A DNA stretch of 64,000 nt from NCBI RefSeq assembly GCF_006965485.1, contig NZ_CP041360.1, positions 7,172,501 to 7,236,500 on the forward strand. Reading direction: 5' to 3'. A model generated the notes under the pieces. That model was not told the origin of the DNA. It was given only the letters and a program-made list of their open reading frames with translations, and did no database searches. Source of the stretch: Spirosoma sp. KCTC 42546 (lineage in GTDB: Bacteria > Bacteroidota > Bacteroidia > Cytophagales > Spirosomataceae). The translations under genes were made by a program, and so were the position numbers. Positions 1 through 12,500 of the stretch are shown piece after piece. How positions within the stretch are numbered: the first letter of the stretch is position 1; the number at the start of each line of letters is the position of its first letter.

Positions 1-762
1 GTGTTGGATTCTTTAGTTATGCATGCTCTTTAGATTAGCTTGCTTCCAAGTTGGCACGAAATATGTAAACAAGGATCAATTATTTACATACTAAGCACAT
101 TACATAAATAGTTGTATACAACTATTCTTTTTGCAAAAATCTATAATATACAGAACTAGCGGCAACAAGTACAAACTTCTGAGCTGGCATACCCTTTGCC
201 TTACGGAACCCTGTTAACCCAATATCAGTAACCTTGGCGATTCAACCTTTATTCCATGTATTTTTTCACTGAGAAGAAATCTTGTGTAGGCTCCCTGAAA
301 TTATATGATTTGCGTCTACCAAGTCTACTTGAAATCCGATTTATGGGTTTAATGGTATGTCTCCTGAACCGAGCCAGACAGATACGATTTAGCAGGCACA
401 TAACACCAGTCCTGAAGCGAGTTTCCCTAACTCGCCAACTTCGGTATGCCGCTATAACTACACTAGTCAATTGCAAAAAACTCAGCAGAGAATATCGATA
501 CAGCCTATAAACTCCATCACTTTCTGACTCCCAGAGATTCAGCTTTTGCCTTTAGCCGCGGCTAATCTGACCAAATGATCCTATTACCGACAATCTAATA
601 TCCACCGTACTTGACTTTATCGTTTACCATATGGATTCACTTTACAGCCATCTTTTTCAGCTAGTTGCCTGCTTGGCGAACCGAAACAATACGATAAAGG
701 CACAAGGACGGCTGAACTATAGCTCGCTCAAACTGCCCAGACTTGAGGGCAAGTTCAACTCT
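1..762. other. Upstream region without a supported gene
   Basis: No convincing gene is seen. Two overlapping ORFs on opposite strands (about 249-510) read an imperfect palindrome and resemble each other for that reason, not because either is real. The sequence aaatctataata at 138-149 also occurs at 6441-6452 in front of the second giant repeat gene, so it may be part of a shared promoter. If so, the first giant gene has a leader of about 600 bases. Confidence 0.4.
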
Positions 763-3700
763 ATGAATAAGAAAGGATTGTTTTTTTTAAGCAGGATTAA
801 ATCCTGCCTAAACACGCCTTTTTTGTGCTTTTTTCTAATACCTATTCTATCACTATTGGTAAGCTGGCAAGAGGCACAGGCTCAAACCCCCTGTGGTCTG
901 TCTATGGTTGTTACACCCGGTCTATGCCAGTCGGCAACGAACAGCTATGTCTTATCGGGAACCATTAACGCCACCAACGTGCCCACCAGTGGGACACTCA
1001 CTATTACATCGGCCGCCCTTTCTCAGCCCAGAACGCTGACCCTCCCAGCAGCCAATACAGTTTCGGGTACGTTTAGCTACTCCGGACTCATTGCCAACGG
1101 GCAGATATATACCATTACCGCCAGCTATTCCGATGGCACCTGCTCGCCCGTTAGCCAGACATTTACAGCGCCGGTTTCCTGCTCGGTGGCACCCATCTGT
1201 AGCCTGAGTGCAACGGCAACTGCAGGAATCTGTGCCACAGCCACCAATACCTACTCTGCTTCGGTAGTTGTCAATCTGACCAATGGAGTTGCCGGGCCAA
1301 TTACGGTTAGTCTGCCGGGTTCAACGCCAATTAGTCAAACGCTGGCAGCCAATACCGGTACGTTTACGGCCGTATTTAATGGCCTCACCTCCGATGGAGC
1401 CAGCCATACGGCGACCATCAGTCTACCTGGTTGCGGCACCACAACGGCCACGTTCACGGCTCCCGCATCCTGTTCGGTAACGCCAATCTGCTCCATGAGT
1501 GCAGTGGCAACGCCCGGACTCTGCCAAACAGCTACGAACACCTATTCCTCAACCGTTGTAGTGACGATACGCAATCCAGCGGCAGGTATTTTAACCATTA
1601 TTGATGGTGACCAGACGCTGACTTTCTCCACGACGGCTAACGCTCAAAACACCTTTACGGCGACCTTCAATGGATTGCTCTCCAATGCAACGACTCATAC
1701 TGTAACGGCTTCACTACCCGATTGCTCAACCACTATCACTACCTATACCGCACCAGCTTCGTGTTCGATAGTGCCAGTTTGTAGTCTGAGTGCCGTGGTC
1801 ACTGTCGGGCTCTGTCAGCCAGCCACTAATACCTACTCTAGTACAGTGGTTGTCACTGTCCAAAACCCGTCAACTGGCATAATCACCATTGGAGACGGAA
1901 CCCTAACCCAGACCTTCTCCACGACGACCACTGCCCGGAACACCTTTACCGTGATTTTCCCTGGCTTGCTTTCTACTGGCACCAGTCATACCGTAACGGC
2001 TTCGCTGCCCGGTTGCTCGACCACCAACACCACCTATACCGCACCGGTGTCTTGCTCGACGACTCCGGTCTGTGCCCTCAGTCTGACGGCCAGTGGTGCC
2101 AACTGTAATCCTGCAACGAACCTATATGTGCTATCGGGTGCGATCACACTGACCAACAGCCCCATCAGCCAGACCCTTACCCTCACTGATGGAAGCTATG
2201 TTCGCTCCCTGACGGCGGCTGCGGGTACAACCACGATCAATTACAGCTATACTACGTTGCAAAGTGATGGAGCCATCCACACCGTAACATTGACCAGCAG
2301 CAGTTGCGGAACCGCGTCTACGACTTATACCGCTCCGGCTTCGTGTACCAGCGCGCCCGCTTGTTCGGTGAGTGCAGTAGCCAGTGCTGGCAGCTGCGCC
2401 ACGGCCACGAATACGTATTCCAGCACGGTGCTGGTGACGCTGACGAACCCCATAGCGGGTACGATGACGGTTGCCGATGGGGTCAACAGTATCACGTTTG
2501 TGGTGCCAGCCTCTGTGGGTACAATTACGGCCTCGGCGGTCTTTAATGGCTCACCTTCTGACGGACTAAGCCACACGGTGACGGTAAGTCTGCCGGGTTG
2601 TTCGAGCACAACAGCTACCTATACGGCCCCAGCGTCTTGCTCAGTAACGCCGGTTTGCTCGGTGAGTGCGGTAGTCACCGCGGGCAGTTGTGCCAGTGCC
2701 ACCAATACGTATTCAGCCACGGCTGTGGTAACGGTTAAGAATCCAACGGCGGGTGTACTGACAGTAAGCACTGGTGCTCAGAGTTTGACCTTCGCCACCA
2801 CGGCCGCTAGCTCAGCCACCTTCACCGCTACCTTCGCCAACTTACCGGCCGATGGGGTTAGCCATACCATAACAGCTTCGCTGTACGGTTGTTCAAGCAC
2901 AACAGCTACCTATACGGCACCGGCGAGTTGTTCCGCAACGCCGGTCTGCTCACTGAGCCTGACCACCACCGGTCTGCCTATCGGTACTGTTGGACAAGCT
3001 TACAGCGCTACACTAACCGCTACCGGAGGAACTGCCCCCTACAGCTTCTCGCTGGCCAGCGGCAGCCTGCCCGCCGGTATCACCCTCAATCCGACTACCG
3101 GTGTGCTTAGCGGAATACCCACCAACTCAGGCAGTTTCTCGACCAGCATCCGCATCACCGATAGCCAGAGTTGTTCGGCCATCCAACCCCTGGCCGTGCT
3201 CCAGATCGAGCTGGCTCCAGTCTGCTCCCTGAGTGCGGTGGTCACCCCAGGCAACTGCGCCAGTGCCACCAATACCTATTCGGCCACCGCCGTGGTAACC
3301 CTGGCCAACCCAACAGCCGGTGTACTAACCATCACAAATGGTGCTCAGAGTTTTACCTTTGCCACCACGGCAACCAACTCGGGCATCTTCACGGCGACCT
3401 TCAGCGGCCTGCCAGCCGATGGAACCAGTCACACCGTAACGGCGTCTCTGCCTGGCTGTTCGACCACCAGCACCACCTATACCGCACCCATCAGTTGTTC
3501 AACAACTCAGGTTTGTTCGATCAGTGCGGTAGCCACTCCAGGCAACTGTGCCAGTGCCACCAATACCTATTCGGCCACCGCCCTGGTAACAGTCCAGAAT
3601 CCAACAGCGGGCATCCTGCTGGTTACCACTGGTAGCCAGAGTTTGACCTTTGCCACCACAGCCACCAGTTCGGCCACGTTCACGGCCGTCTTCAACGGCT

Positions 3701-6153
3701 TACCGGCCGATGGGGCCAGCCACTCCCTGATTGCGTTGGTTCTGGGCTGCTCAACCACCACGACCTATACCGCGCCGGTGAGCTGTTCGGCCCCACCTGC
3801 CTGTTTGGTGAGTGCGGTGTCCACGGCGGGCAGTTGTGCCAGTGCCACCAATACCTATTCAGCCACGGCTGTGGTAACGGTTAAGAATCCAACGGCGGGT
3901 GTACTGACAGTAAGCACTGGTGCTCAGAGTTTGACCTTCGCTACCACGGCCGTTAGCTCAGGAACCTTCACAGCGACCTTCACGAATTTACCGGCCGATG
4001 GGGTTAGCCATACCGTAACAGCTTCGCTGCCCGGTTGCTCGACCACAACAGCTACCTATACGGCACCGGCGAGTTGTTCCGCAACGCCGGTCTGTTCCAT
4101 GAGTGCAACAATTGTCTCCAGTGTATGTAGTACGATTACACCTTCCATCATAGGCGGCACAACACCGTATAACTACAACTGGATTGGGCCGACCATGAAC
4201 GTTACCGTTGCAGCGAAAGACGTAACTCATCCTTACCTTGGTGTTGGTTTTTCAGTAGGCTATGTTATCAATGGTGTACAGGGAAAAGAGCTAACGTTAG
4301 TGCGTGGGGTCAAGTACAGCTTTAATGTGAATTCGCCCGGTCATCCATTTGAATTTACGACTAGCCCCGTAGGCGGAGCCGCAAATGCTGGCGTCATAAT
4401 TACAGCAGGCGTCACTAATGCTGGCGCAACGAGTGGTATACTTACCTTCACACCATCAGCCACAACGCCAGACCTAATTTATTACAATTGTAATTTACAC
4501 GGTAATATGGGTTGGAAGGTGAATATAATAGACCAACAGCCTAATGGGGTCATTGCAAACGCGGCAAATGGTACCTATTCATTAACTGTAACCGATGCAG
4601 CCAACTGCTCTGCTACAACAGTGGCTACAGTTAACTGTCCTTGTAGTGTAAGCATCACTTCTGTAACACCCAGCCAGTGCTCAGCAGCTACTAATACCTA
4701 CTCAGCCACAGCTGTGGTTCGGTTATCAAACCCAACAGCGGGTGTGTTAACCATTACCAATGGTGCGCAGAGTTTGACTTTTGCTGCCACGGCGACCAAT
4801 CCGGCCACCTTCACGGCCGTCTTCAACGGCTTGATCGCCGATGGGGTTAGCCATACCGTAACAGCTTCGCTGCCCGGTTGCTCGACCACCAACACCACCT
4901 ATACGGCACCGGCGAGTTGTTCTGTAGCTCAGGTCTGTTCGGTCAGTGCGGTAGCTACAGCCGGGGTCTGTGCATCTGCCACCAATACGTTTAGCACAAC
5001 AGTAGTAGTCAACCTTAAAAACGTGACAACAGCGGGTACATTGAGTATCACGGATGGACCAACAAGCATTACGTTTGCGACTACAGTTGCTAGCTCAGCC
5101 TCTTTCGCAGCCGTATTTACTGGATTGGTTTCTGACGGTAATTCACACAACGTGACGGCTAGCTTGCCCGGTTGCTCAACTATTACAACTACGTACACAG
5201 CGCCTGGTTCCTGCACGCAACCTGTTGGCACTAAGCTGGTGCTGGATAAACTAGTTAATAAGTCCAAAGCCAAAATCGGGGATTTACTCACTTACACCCT
5301 TGTTCTCACCAACAGTGGGACGACTCTGGCAACGAATGTGGTGGTTCAGGATTCAATGACAACGGGGCTACGTTATGTAGTAAGCTCAGCCACAGCTCCC
5401 GCAGGAACTACGTTTACCCAGGGCACACCGACCAGTACCTGGAAAGTAGCGACCCTCTCGGCCGGGCAAAGTGTGAGCATGACCTTGCAGGCTATTGCCG
5501 ATAGTTCGGGCATTCTCTATAATAAAGCCACAATCCCCGGTGATACCGTAACCGTGTGTACCTCAGTACCCGTTATAGTCTGCTCAGGTGATACCTATCT
5601 TTTCCAGCTGACTGCACCGGCAGGTCGTTCCTCTTATCGTTGGTTCAATGGCTCGGTAGAAATTCCAGGACAAACTACCAATGTGCTGAATATAACTGCA
5701 CCGGGCACCTATAGCCTGGCCGTCGATAACGTATCGGGGAAATGCCCCGACTTCAGTTGTTGCCCCTTCATCGTCGAAGAGGACACGCTGCCCACCTTCC
5801 AGGCACAGGCTGTGCCCGTTACTTGTACAGGTAACACATCCCAGGTCAATGGTAAGATCGTGCTGAGTACCTTCAAAACAGGCTACACCTACCAGTACTC
5901 GCTGGGAAGCAGTTTCAACGAAGCGGCTCCGCTGTCGGGCTCAGCCAAGGTGATTCCAGCAGGTGGAGTGATTGTGAGTAATCTGACTAATCCCGTGGTG
6001 GCTCAGGCCTATACGATTCGGGTGTACAATGCCTCGGGTTGTTACACGGATGTGACGGTGATGCTCTTACCAAATCCGTGTGGTTGCCCAGAAGCAGTAT
6101 GTGTACCGTTGGTAATCAAACAGACTAAAGGGGTTAGACGCCAGGGTCTGTAA
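763..6153 (+). CDS. Giant secreted Cys-rich repeat protein with embedded cupredoxin-like domain
   Basis: Secreted repeat protein of about 1,796 aa. The ORF is open from 631, but the ATG at 763 puts a Lys-rich start and hydrophobic stretch (CFFLIPILSLLVSWQEAQAQ) in signal-peptide position. The body has about 12 modules of about 97 residues, each beginning CSxSAxxTxGxCxxATNTY and ending LPGC...YTAPxSC, so four Cys per module. Other domains: a He_PIG-type Ig domain (about 2955-3220), an SprB-like repeat interrupted by a cupredoxin-like insert (about 4110-4630), a DUF11 domain (about 5225-5580) and a C-terminal module ending in a basic tail (VPLVIKQTKGVRR). No typical T9SS C-terminal domain was recognised. 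Likely a surface or secreted adhesin-like protein; ligand unknown. The next gene is a paralogue. Confidence 0.85.
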   Translation: MNKKGLFFLSRIKSCLNTPFLCFFLIPILSLLVSWQEAQAQTPCGLSMVVTPGLCQSATNSYVLSGTINATNVPTSGTLTITSAALSQPRTLTLPAANTVSGTFSYSGLIANGQIYTITASYSDGTCSPVSQTFTAPVSCSVAPICSLSATATAGICATATNTYSASVVVNLTNGVAGPITVSLPGSTPISQTLAANTGTFTAVFNGLTSDGASHTATISLPGCGTTTATFTAPASCSVTPICSMSAVATPGLCQTATNTYSSTVVVTIRNPAAGILTIIDGDQTLTFSTTANAQNTFTATFNGLLSNATTHTVTASLPDCSTTITTYTAPASCSIVPVCSLSAVVTVGLCQPATNTYSSTVVVTVQNPSTGIITIGDGTLTQTFSTTTTARNTFTVIFPGLLSTGTSHTVTASLPGCSTTNTTYTAPVSCSTTPVCALSLTASGANCNPATNLYVLSGAITLTNSPISQTLTLTDGSYVRSLTAAAGTTTINYSYTTLQSDGAIHTVTLTSSSCGTASTTYTAPASCTSAPACSVSAVASAGSCATATNTYSSTVLVTLTNPIAGTMTVADGVNSITFVVPASVGTITASAVFNGSPSDGLSHTVTVSLPGCSSTTATYTAPASCSVTPVCSVSAVVTAGSCASATNTYSATAVVTVKNPTAGVLTVSTGAQSLTFATTAASSATFTATFANLPADGVSHTITASLYGCSSTTATYTAPASCSATPVCSLSLTTTGLPIGTVGQAYSATLTATGGTAPYSFSLASGSLPAGITLNPTTGVLSGIPTNSGSFSTSIRITDSQSCSAIQPLAVLQIELAPVCSLSAVVTPGNCASATNTYSATAVVTLANPTAGVLTITNGAQSFTFATTATNSGIFTATFSGLPADGTSHTVTASLPGCSTTSTTYTAPISCSTTQVCSISAVATPGNCASATNTYSATALVTVQNPTAGILLVTTGSQSLTFATTATSSATFTAVFNGLPADGASHSLIALVLGCSTTTTYTAPVSCSAPPACLVSAVSTAGSCASATNTYSATAVVTVKNPTAGVLTVSTGAQSLTFATTAVSSGTFTATFTNLPADGVSHTVTASLPGCSTTTATYTAPASCSATPVCSMSATIVSSVCSTITPSIIGGTTPYNYNWIGPTMNVTVAAKDVTHPYLGVGFSVGYVINGVQGKELTLVRGVKYSFNVNSPGHPFEFTTSPVGGAANAGVIITAGVTNAGATSGILTFTPSATTPDLIYYNCNLHGNMGWKVNIIDQQPNGVIANAANGTYSLTVTDAANCSATTVATVNCPCSVSITSVTPSQCSAATNTYSATAVVRLSNPTAGVLTITNGAQSLTFAATATNPATFTAVFNGLIADGVSHTVTASLPGCSTTNTTYTAPASCSVAQVCSVSAVATAGVCASATNTFSTTVVVNLKNVTTAGTLSITDGPTSITFATTVASSASFAAVFTGLVSDGNSHNVTASLPGCSTITTTYTAPGSCTQPVGTKLVLDKLVNKSKAKIGDLLTYTLVLTNSGTTLATNVVVQDSMTTGLRYVVSSATAPAGTTFTQGTPTSTWKVATLSAGQSVSMTLQAIADSSGILYNKATIPGDTVTVCTSVPVIVCSGDTYLFQLTAPAGRSSYRWFNGSVEIPGQTTNVLNITAPGTYSLAVDNVSGKCPDFSCCPFIVEEDTLPTFQAQAVPVTCTGNTSQVNGKIVLSTFKTGYTYQYSLGSSFNEAAPLSGSAKVIPAGGVIVSNLTNPVVAQAYTIRVYNASGCYTDVTVMLLPNPCGCPEAVCVPLVIKQTKGVRRQGL
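4191..4536 (+). other. Cupredoxin-like domain inserted in an SprB-type repeat
   Basis: Within the first giant protein, an SprB-like repeat starts with GGTTPYNYNWIGP, is interrupted, and resumes with ANGTYSLTVTDAANCSATT. The roughly 115-residue insert has the ligand order of a type 1 copper site: His in SPGHPFEF (codon 4342), then Cys (4489), His (4498) and Met (4507) in YYNCNLHGNMGW. Copper binding is inferred from these four residues and the family pattern. Confidence 0.65.
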
Positions 6154-6517
6154 AACGGTGGGTGTTAAAAACGCCTACTACAACAAAAAAACCATCCGAA
6201 AGTAGTTTGCTGATGACTCAGTACTGCTTTCGGATGGTTTTTTTGTTAGTTCAACTAGCTCTTTGATGAGTTATATCTTGAGCTTAATTGATGACTCAAC
6301 TTTGTATGGCTCTGGGCTCAAGCGATTGAACAAAGAACGTATAGATCTAAACAGAGGTGTTTTAGGCTTAATCAGGGCCCAATAAAAGTTACCAATATAA
6401 TACAATAATTAACTAAAACTAGACAATAATAAATTTACATAAATCTATAATACGTATAATATACAAAATAAAACTTATCAATAATAATATGTAGTCATAT
6501 ATGGCACAGGCTTTGCT
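6154..6517. other. Intergenic region: terminator, then AT-rich leader
   Basis: The first part holds a terminator. The second part, about 6390-6517, is very AT-rich and probably carries the promoter of the second giant gene. It includes aaatctataata at 6441-6452, shared with the region upstream of the first giant gene. No ORF is supported here. Confidence 0.5.
6182..6247 (+). terminator. Rho-independent terminator of first giant gene
   Basis: A long stem pairs aaccatccgaaag with ctttcggatggtt and is followed by a run of seven T. The A-run on the left arm makes it usable on both strands. It begins about 28 bases after the stop codon. Confidence 0.85.
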
Positions 6518-9500
6518 ATGCAGTTTCTGATTTATGAACAAATCGACTTCTGTACTCAACTGCTCTGTCATATGCTCAAGTTATTACCTGACCCATTCAC
6601 TTTCCTCTTAGTTTTCAGTACGTTTTGGTTTCGATTTAGATTGGTTAAATGCGGCTTTCCAGGCGCATTAGCCCTATTCCTACTTTTTGGTCAGGCAATC
6701 TCAGCACAATCTACTGATACTCAACTTTCCCTGGACAAGTTGGTCGACAAGAGCAAAGCAAAGATCGGGAATGTAATGACCTATACGGTAGTACTGACGA
6801 ATACGGGTACTACCACCGCTACCAATGTTATTGTCAGAGACTCAATGTCTACCGGGCTCAACTTTGTAACAGGTTCAGCTACGGTTCCAACAGGTACTAC
6901 CTTAACACAAGGCACACCTATTCGTCTGTGGAAAGTAGCCTCTCTAGCCGCAAATCAGAGTGTAAGCCTTACCTATCAGGCGGCTGCCGATAGCTCAGGT
7001 ATTCTTTACAATCAGGCAACCATACCAGGTGATACGGCTACTGTTTGTACGACTATACCCGTTATTTTTTGTGCGGGAGATACCTACCAGATTCGTTTAA
7101 CAGCAGCTCCAGGCCGATCTTCCTATAAATGGTTCAAAAATGACATTGAGCTTACCAGTCAAACAACCAATATACTCGATATAACCGCACCAGGCACATA
7201 CAGTCTGGCCGTTGATAATGTAACAGGAAAGTGCCCGGATTTTAGTTGCTGCCCTTTTATTGTTGAAGAAGATACCCTGCCTACCTTCGGAGCTATTGCC
7301 ACTCCTGCAATGTGCCTAGGTACTGTACCTCAGGCAAACGGTCAGATTACCTTAAGCAACTTTCGTTCTGGTTACACCTATCAATACTCACTGGGCACTG
7401 ATTTCAACCCGGCGGCTTCTCTATCTGGCGCGGCCAAGGCTATTCCAGCAGGGGGCATTATTGCAGCCAATCTGGCGAACCCAGTTACAGCTCAATCGTA
7501 CACCATCCGGGTTTACAATGCCTCGGGTTGTTACACCGATGTAACAGCAGTTTTGCTACCAACAACCTGCTGTCAAGTAAGTATAGTAGCCACTCCTGGA
7601 CTCTGCACACCTCTTACCAACACCTACTCGACAACAGCTCTTATCACATTGACCAATCCGACCGCAGGAACGTTGACGATAACAGATGGCCCACAAAGCC
7701 TGACCTTTGCCACTACCGCAGGCAGCTCAACTACTTTTACGGCTATCCTTGATAATTTAATTCCAAACGGATCTAATCACACAGTCGTGGTTAGCTTACC
7801 CGGCTGCTCAACCGCTAGCACCACTTATACAGCTCCTACCTCCTGTTCCGCCGGCCCTAATTGTTCCATCAGCGCCGTAGCCACTGCTGGACTCTGTCAA
7901 ACAGCCACCAATAGTTACTCCTCAACGGTAGTCATCAGCCTGACCAATCCCACCACGGGGACACTAACGGTCACCAATGGAGCACAGACTCAAACGCTAC
8001 TGACCAACCCAACTACAACCAGTCTAACGGCAACTTTTTCAAATCTGCCCTCCGATGGAGCTAGCCATACTGTGGTCGTGAGTTTACCTGGCTGTTCGAC
8101 TACCAGCACCACCTATACGGCACCAGCATCATGTTCCATAGCCCCTTCGGGATGCAACTTGAATGCGGTAGTTACCGCTGGACTCTGCTCGACGGCCACC
8201 AATACGTACTCCGTTTCGGTGGTGGTCAACCTGAGCAATGCCCAGGCTGGCAACCTCATCGTTGACGCATTCGGAGCAGACTCCGGTAGCCAGCCCGTTT
8301 CGGCGGGCACCAGTTCGGTGACCTTCGTTTTTTCTGGCCTGATCCCCGATGGGCTTACTCGGATCGTCAAGGTGAGCCTGCCCGGTTGTGGCACCACCTC
8401 AGCGGCTTTTACAGCACCCACTGCCTGCACGGCCACTCCGGCTCCGGTTTGTAGTGTGAGTGCGGTGGCTACCGCTGGAGTCTGTCAAACGGCCACCAAC
8501 ACCTATTCCTCAAGAGTGGTCATTACCTTAGTCAATCCCACTACAGGGACACTAACGGTCACCAATGGAGCACAGACCCAAACCCTGCTGACCAGTCCAG
8601 CCACCACCAGCCTGACGGCGACCTTTGCCAACCTGCTCTCGGATGGAGCTAGCCACACCGTACTGGTGAGCCTGCCGGGTTGTTCAACCACCAGCACCAC
8701 TTACACGGCCCCTGCCTCCTGCTCGGTGGCACCGGTCTGCTCTATCAGTGCCCTTGTCACAGCGGGCTTGTGCAGCACGGCCACCAACACCTATTCAGCC
8801 TTGGTGGTGGTCAACCTGAGCAATGCCCAGGCTGGTACCCTGACGGTGAACATACCGGGAGCAACCTCCGTTAGCCAGGCCGTCTCCAGCGGCAGCAGCT
8901 CATTAACGCTTACGCTTCCAGGTCTGCTTTCAGATGGAGTATCACATACGGCGACAGTAAGTCTACCCGGTTGTGGAACCACCACCGCCACCTTCACGGC
9001 ACCTACTTCTTGTTCAGTTGCCCCCATTTGCAGCCTGAGCGCGGTAGCTACGGCTAGCCTCTGTCAAACAGCCACCAATACCTACTCGTCCAACGTAATT
9101 ATCAGTCTGACCAATCCCATCACGGGGACACTCACCATCACCAACGGAGGACAAAGTCAGACGCTGGTGACCAACCCGGCCACCACCAGCCTAACGGCGA
9201 CCTTTGCTAACCTGCCCTCGGATGGTGCTAGCCATCAGGTAGTGGTTAGCCTGCCTGGTTGCTCGACTACCAACGCTACGTACACAGCACCAGCGTCATG
9301 CTCAGTAGTGCCTTCGGGATGCAACCTAAATGCAGTAGCTACCGCTGGACTCTGTCAAACAGCCACCAATACGTACTCCGTTTCGGTGGTGGTCAACCTG
9401 AGCAATGCCCAGGCTGGCAACCTCATCGTTGACGCATTCGGAGCAGACTCCGGTAGCCAGCCCGTTTCGGCGGGCACCAGTTCGGTGACCTTCGTTTTTT

Positions 9501-12500
9501 CTGGCCTGATCCCCGATGGGCTTACTCGGATCGTCAAGGTGAGCCTGCCCGGTTGTGGCACCACCTCAGCGGCTTTTACAGCACCCACTGCCTGCACGGC
9601 CACTCCGGCTCCGGTTTGTAGTGTGAGTGCGGTGGCTACCGCTGGAGTCTGCCAAACGGTCACCAACACGTATTCCTCAAGAGTGGTCATTACCTTAGTC
9701 AACCCCACCACGGGAACGCTCACCGTTACCAATGGAGCACAGACCCAAACGTTGGCGACTAGCCCAGTCACCACCAGTTTAACAGCAGTCTTCGCTAATC
9801 TGATCTCGGATGGAGCTAGCCACACGGTGGTCGTAAGTTTATCTGGCTGTTCGACTACCAGCACCACTTACACCGCCCCTGCCTCCTGCTCGGTGGCACC
9901 GGTCTGCTCCATCAATGCCCTTGTCACAGCGGGCTTGTGCAGCACGGCCACCAACACCTATTCAGCCTTGGTGGTGGTCAACCTGACCAGTGCCCAGGCT
10001 GGTACCCTGACGGTGAACATACCGGGAGCAACCTCCGTTAGCCAGGCCGTCTCCAGTGGCAGCAGCTCATTAACGCTTACGCTTCCAGGTCTGCTTTCGG
10101 ATGGAGACAGCCATACGGCCACGGTGAGTCTACCCGGTTGTGGAACCACCACCGCCACCTTCACGGCACCTACTTCTTGTTCAGTTGCCCCCATTTGTAG
10201 TGTAAGTGCCGTAGCAACGGCGGGGCTTTGCTCGACGGCGACCAATACGTACTCCACTTCGGTAGTCATTACCTTAGCCAATCCCACCACGGGGACACTA
10301 ACGGTCACCAATGGAGCACAGACCCAAACGTTGGCGACTAGCCCAGCCACCACCAGTTTAACAGCAGTCTTCGCTAATCTGATCTCGGATGGGACTAGCC
10401 ACACCGTACTGGTGAGCCTGCCCGGTTGTTCAACCACCAGCACCACTTACACGGCACCAGCCTCCTGCTCGGTGGCACCTGTTTGCTCCATCAGTGCGGT
10501 GGCCACAGCGGGACTCTGCGCAACAGCCACTAATACGTACTCCGTTTCGGTGGTGGTCAACCTGAGCAATACCCAGGCTGGCAACCTCATCGTTGACGCA
10601 TTCGGAGCAGACTCCGGCAGCCAGCCGGTTTCGGCGGGCACCAGTTCGGTGACCTTCGTTTTTTCTGACCTGATCCCCGATGGGCTTACTCGGATCGTCA
10701 AGGTGAGCCTGCCCGGTTGTGGCACCACCTCAGCGGCTTTTACAGCACCCACTGCCTGCACGGCCACTCCGGCTCCGGTTTGTAGTGTGAGTGCGGTGGC
10801 CACCGCCGGTCTTTGCCAAACGGCCACCAACACGTATTCCTCAAAAGTGGTCATTACCTTAGTCAACCCCACCACAGGGACCCTAACGGTCACCAATGGA
10901 GCACAGACCCAAACCCTGCTGACCAGCCCTGCCACCACCAGCCTGACGGCGACCTTTGCCAACCTGCTCTCCGATGGAGCTAGCCACACCGTACTGGTGA
11001 GCCTGCCGGGTTGCTCAACCACCAGCACCACTTACACCGCCCCTGCCTCCTGCTCGGTGGCACCGGTCTGCTCTATCAGTGCGGTGGCCACAGCGGGCTT
11101 GTGCAGCACGGCCACCAACACCTATTCAGCCTTGGTGGTGGTCAACCTGAGCAATGCCCAGGCTGGTACCCTGACGGTGAACATACCGGGAGCAACCTCC
11201 GTTAGCCAGGCCGTCTCCAGCGGCAGCAGCTCAATAACGCTTACGCTTCCAGGTCTGCTTTCAGATGGAGTATCACATACGGCCACGGTGAGTCTACCCG
11301 GTTGTGGAACCACCACCGCCACCTTCACGGCCCCGGTCTCCTGCTCGATCGCACCCATTTGTAGTGTAAGTGCCGTAGCAACGGCGGGGCTTTGCTCGAC
11401 GGCGACCAATACGTACTCCACTTCGGTAGTCATTACCTTAGCCAATCCCACCACGGGGACACTAACGGTCACCAATGGAGCACAGACCCAAACGTTGGCG
11501 ACTAGCCCAGTCACCACCAGTTTAACAGCAGTCTTCGCTAGTCTGATCTCAGATGGGACTAGCCACACGATGCTGGTCAGCTTACCGGGTTGTTCAACCA
11601 CCAGCACCACCTATACGGCACCAGCCTCCTGCTCGGTGGCACCGGTCTGCTCCATCAGTGCGGTGGCCACAGCGGGACTCTGCGCAACAGCCACCAATAC
11701 GTACTCCGTTTCGGTGGTGGTCAACCTGAGCAACCCGACTGCCGGTACGTTAGGCGTGACTTCTCCAGGAGTTCCACCCAGCAGCCAGACCGTTTCGAGC
11801 GGCACCAATGAGGTAACCTTTGTGCTTGACGGCCTAATTTCAGATGGGACCAGTCATACCGTTACGATGAGTCTGCCCGGTTGTGGAACCACTACCGCAA
11901 CGTTCACCGCTCCAGTTTCCTGCTCGGTAGCACCCGTTTGTAGTATAAGTGCGGTTGCTACACCAGGAATCTGTGCCTCTGCGACCAATACCTTTACCAC
12001 AATAGCGGTCATCACCTTAACCAATCCCACCACGGGGACACTCACTGTTACGGATGGGCCAACCAGTCTGACCTTTGCTACTACCAGTGGAAGTAGTGCC
12101 TCGTTTACGGCAACGCTAGCCAATATCGTTTCTAATGGAGCCAGTCATACCCTAACGGCCACACTGTCTGGCTGTAGTTCAACAAGCACGACCTATACCG
12201 CCCCTACCTCCTGCTCGATCGCACCGGTCTGCTCCATCAGTGCAGCGGTTACTGTGGGGTTATGTGCAACGGCGACCAATACCTATTCAGCTACAGCACT
12301 CATTAGTCTGGCCAATGCTCAGGATGGAGTCGTCATTCTCAGTATTCCAGGTGTAGCCCCCATTAGCCAGACAATTACTGCTAGTACAACCTCTCTGACG
12401 GCTATCTTTACTGAACTTCTCTCCGACGGAGCTAGTCATGCTGTCACCGTTAGCCTACCTGGGTGTTCAACTACCACTGCTCTATTCACCGCACCACTTA

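Noticed and set aside
249..510. Two overlapping ORFs on opposite strands with similar protein sequences
   Set aside because: They read an imperfect palindrome in both directions; no family, no start context, and neither has neighbours.
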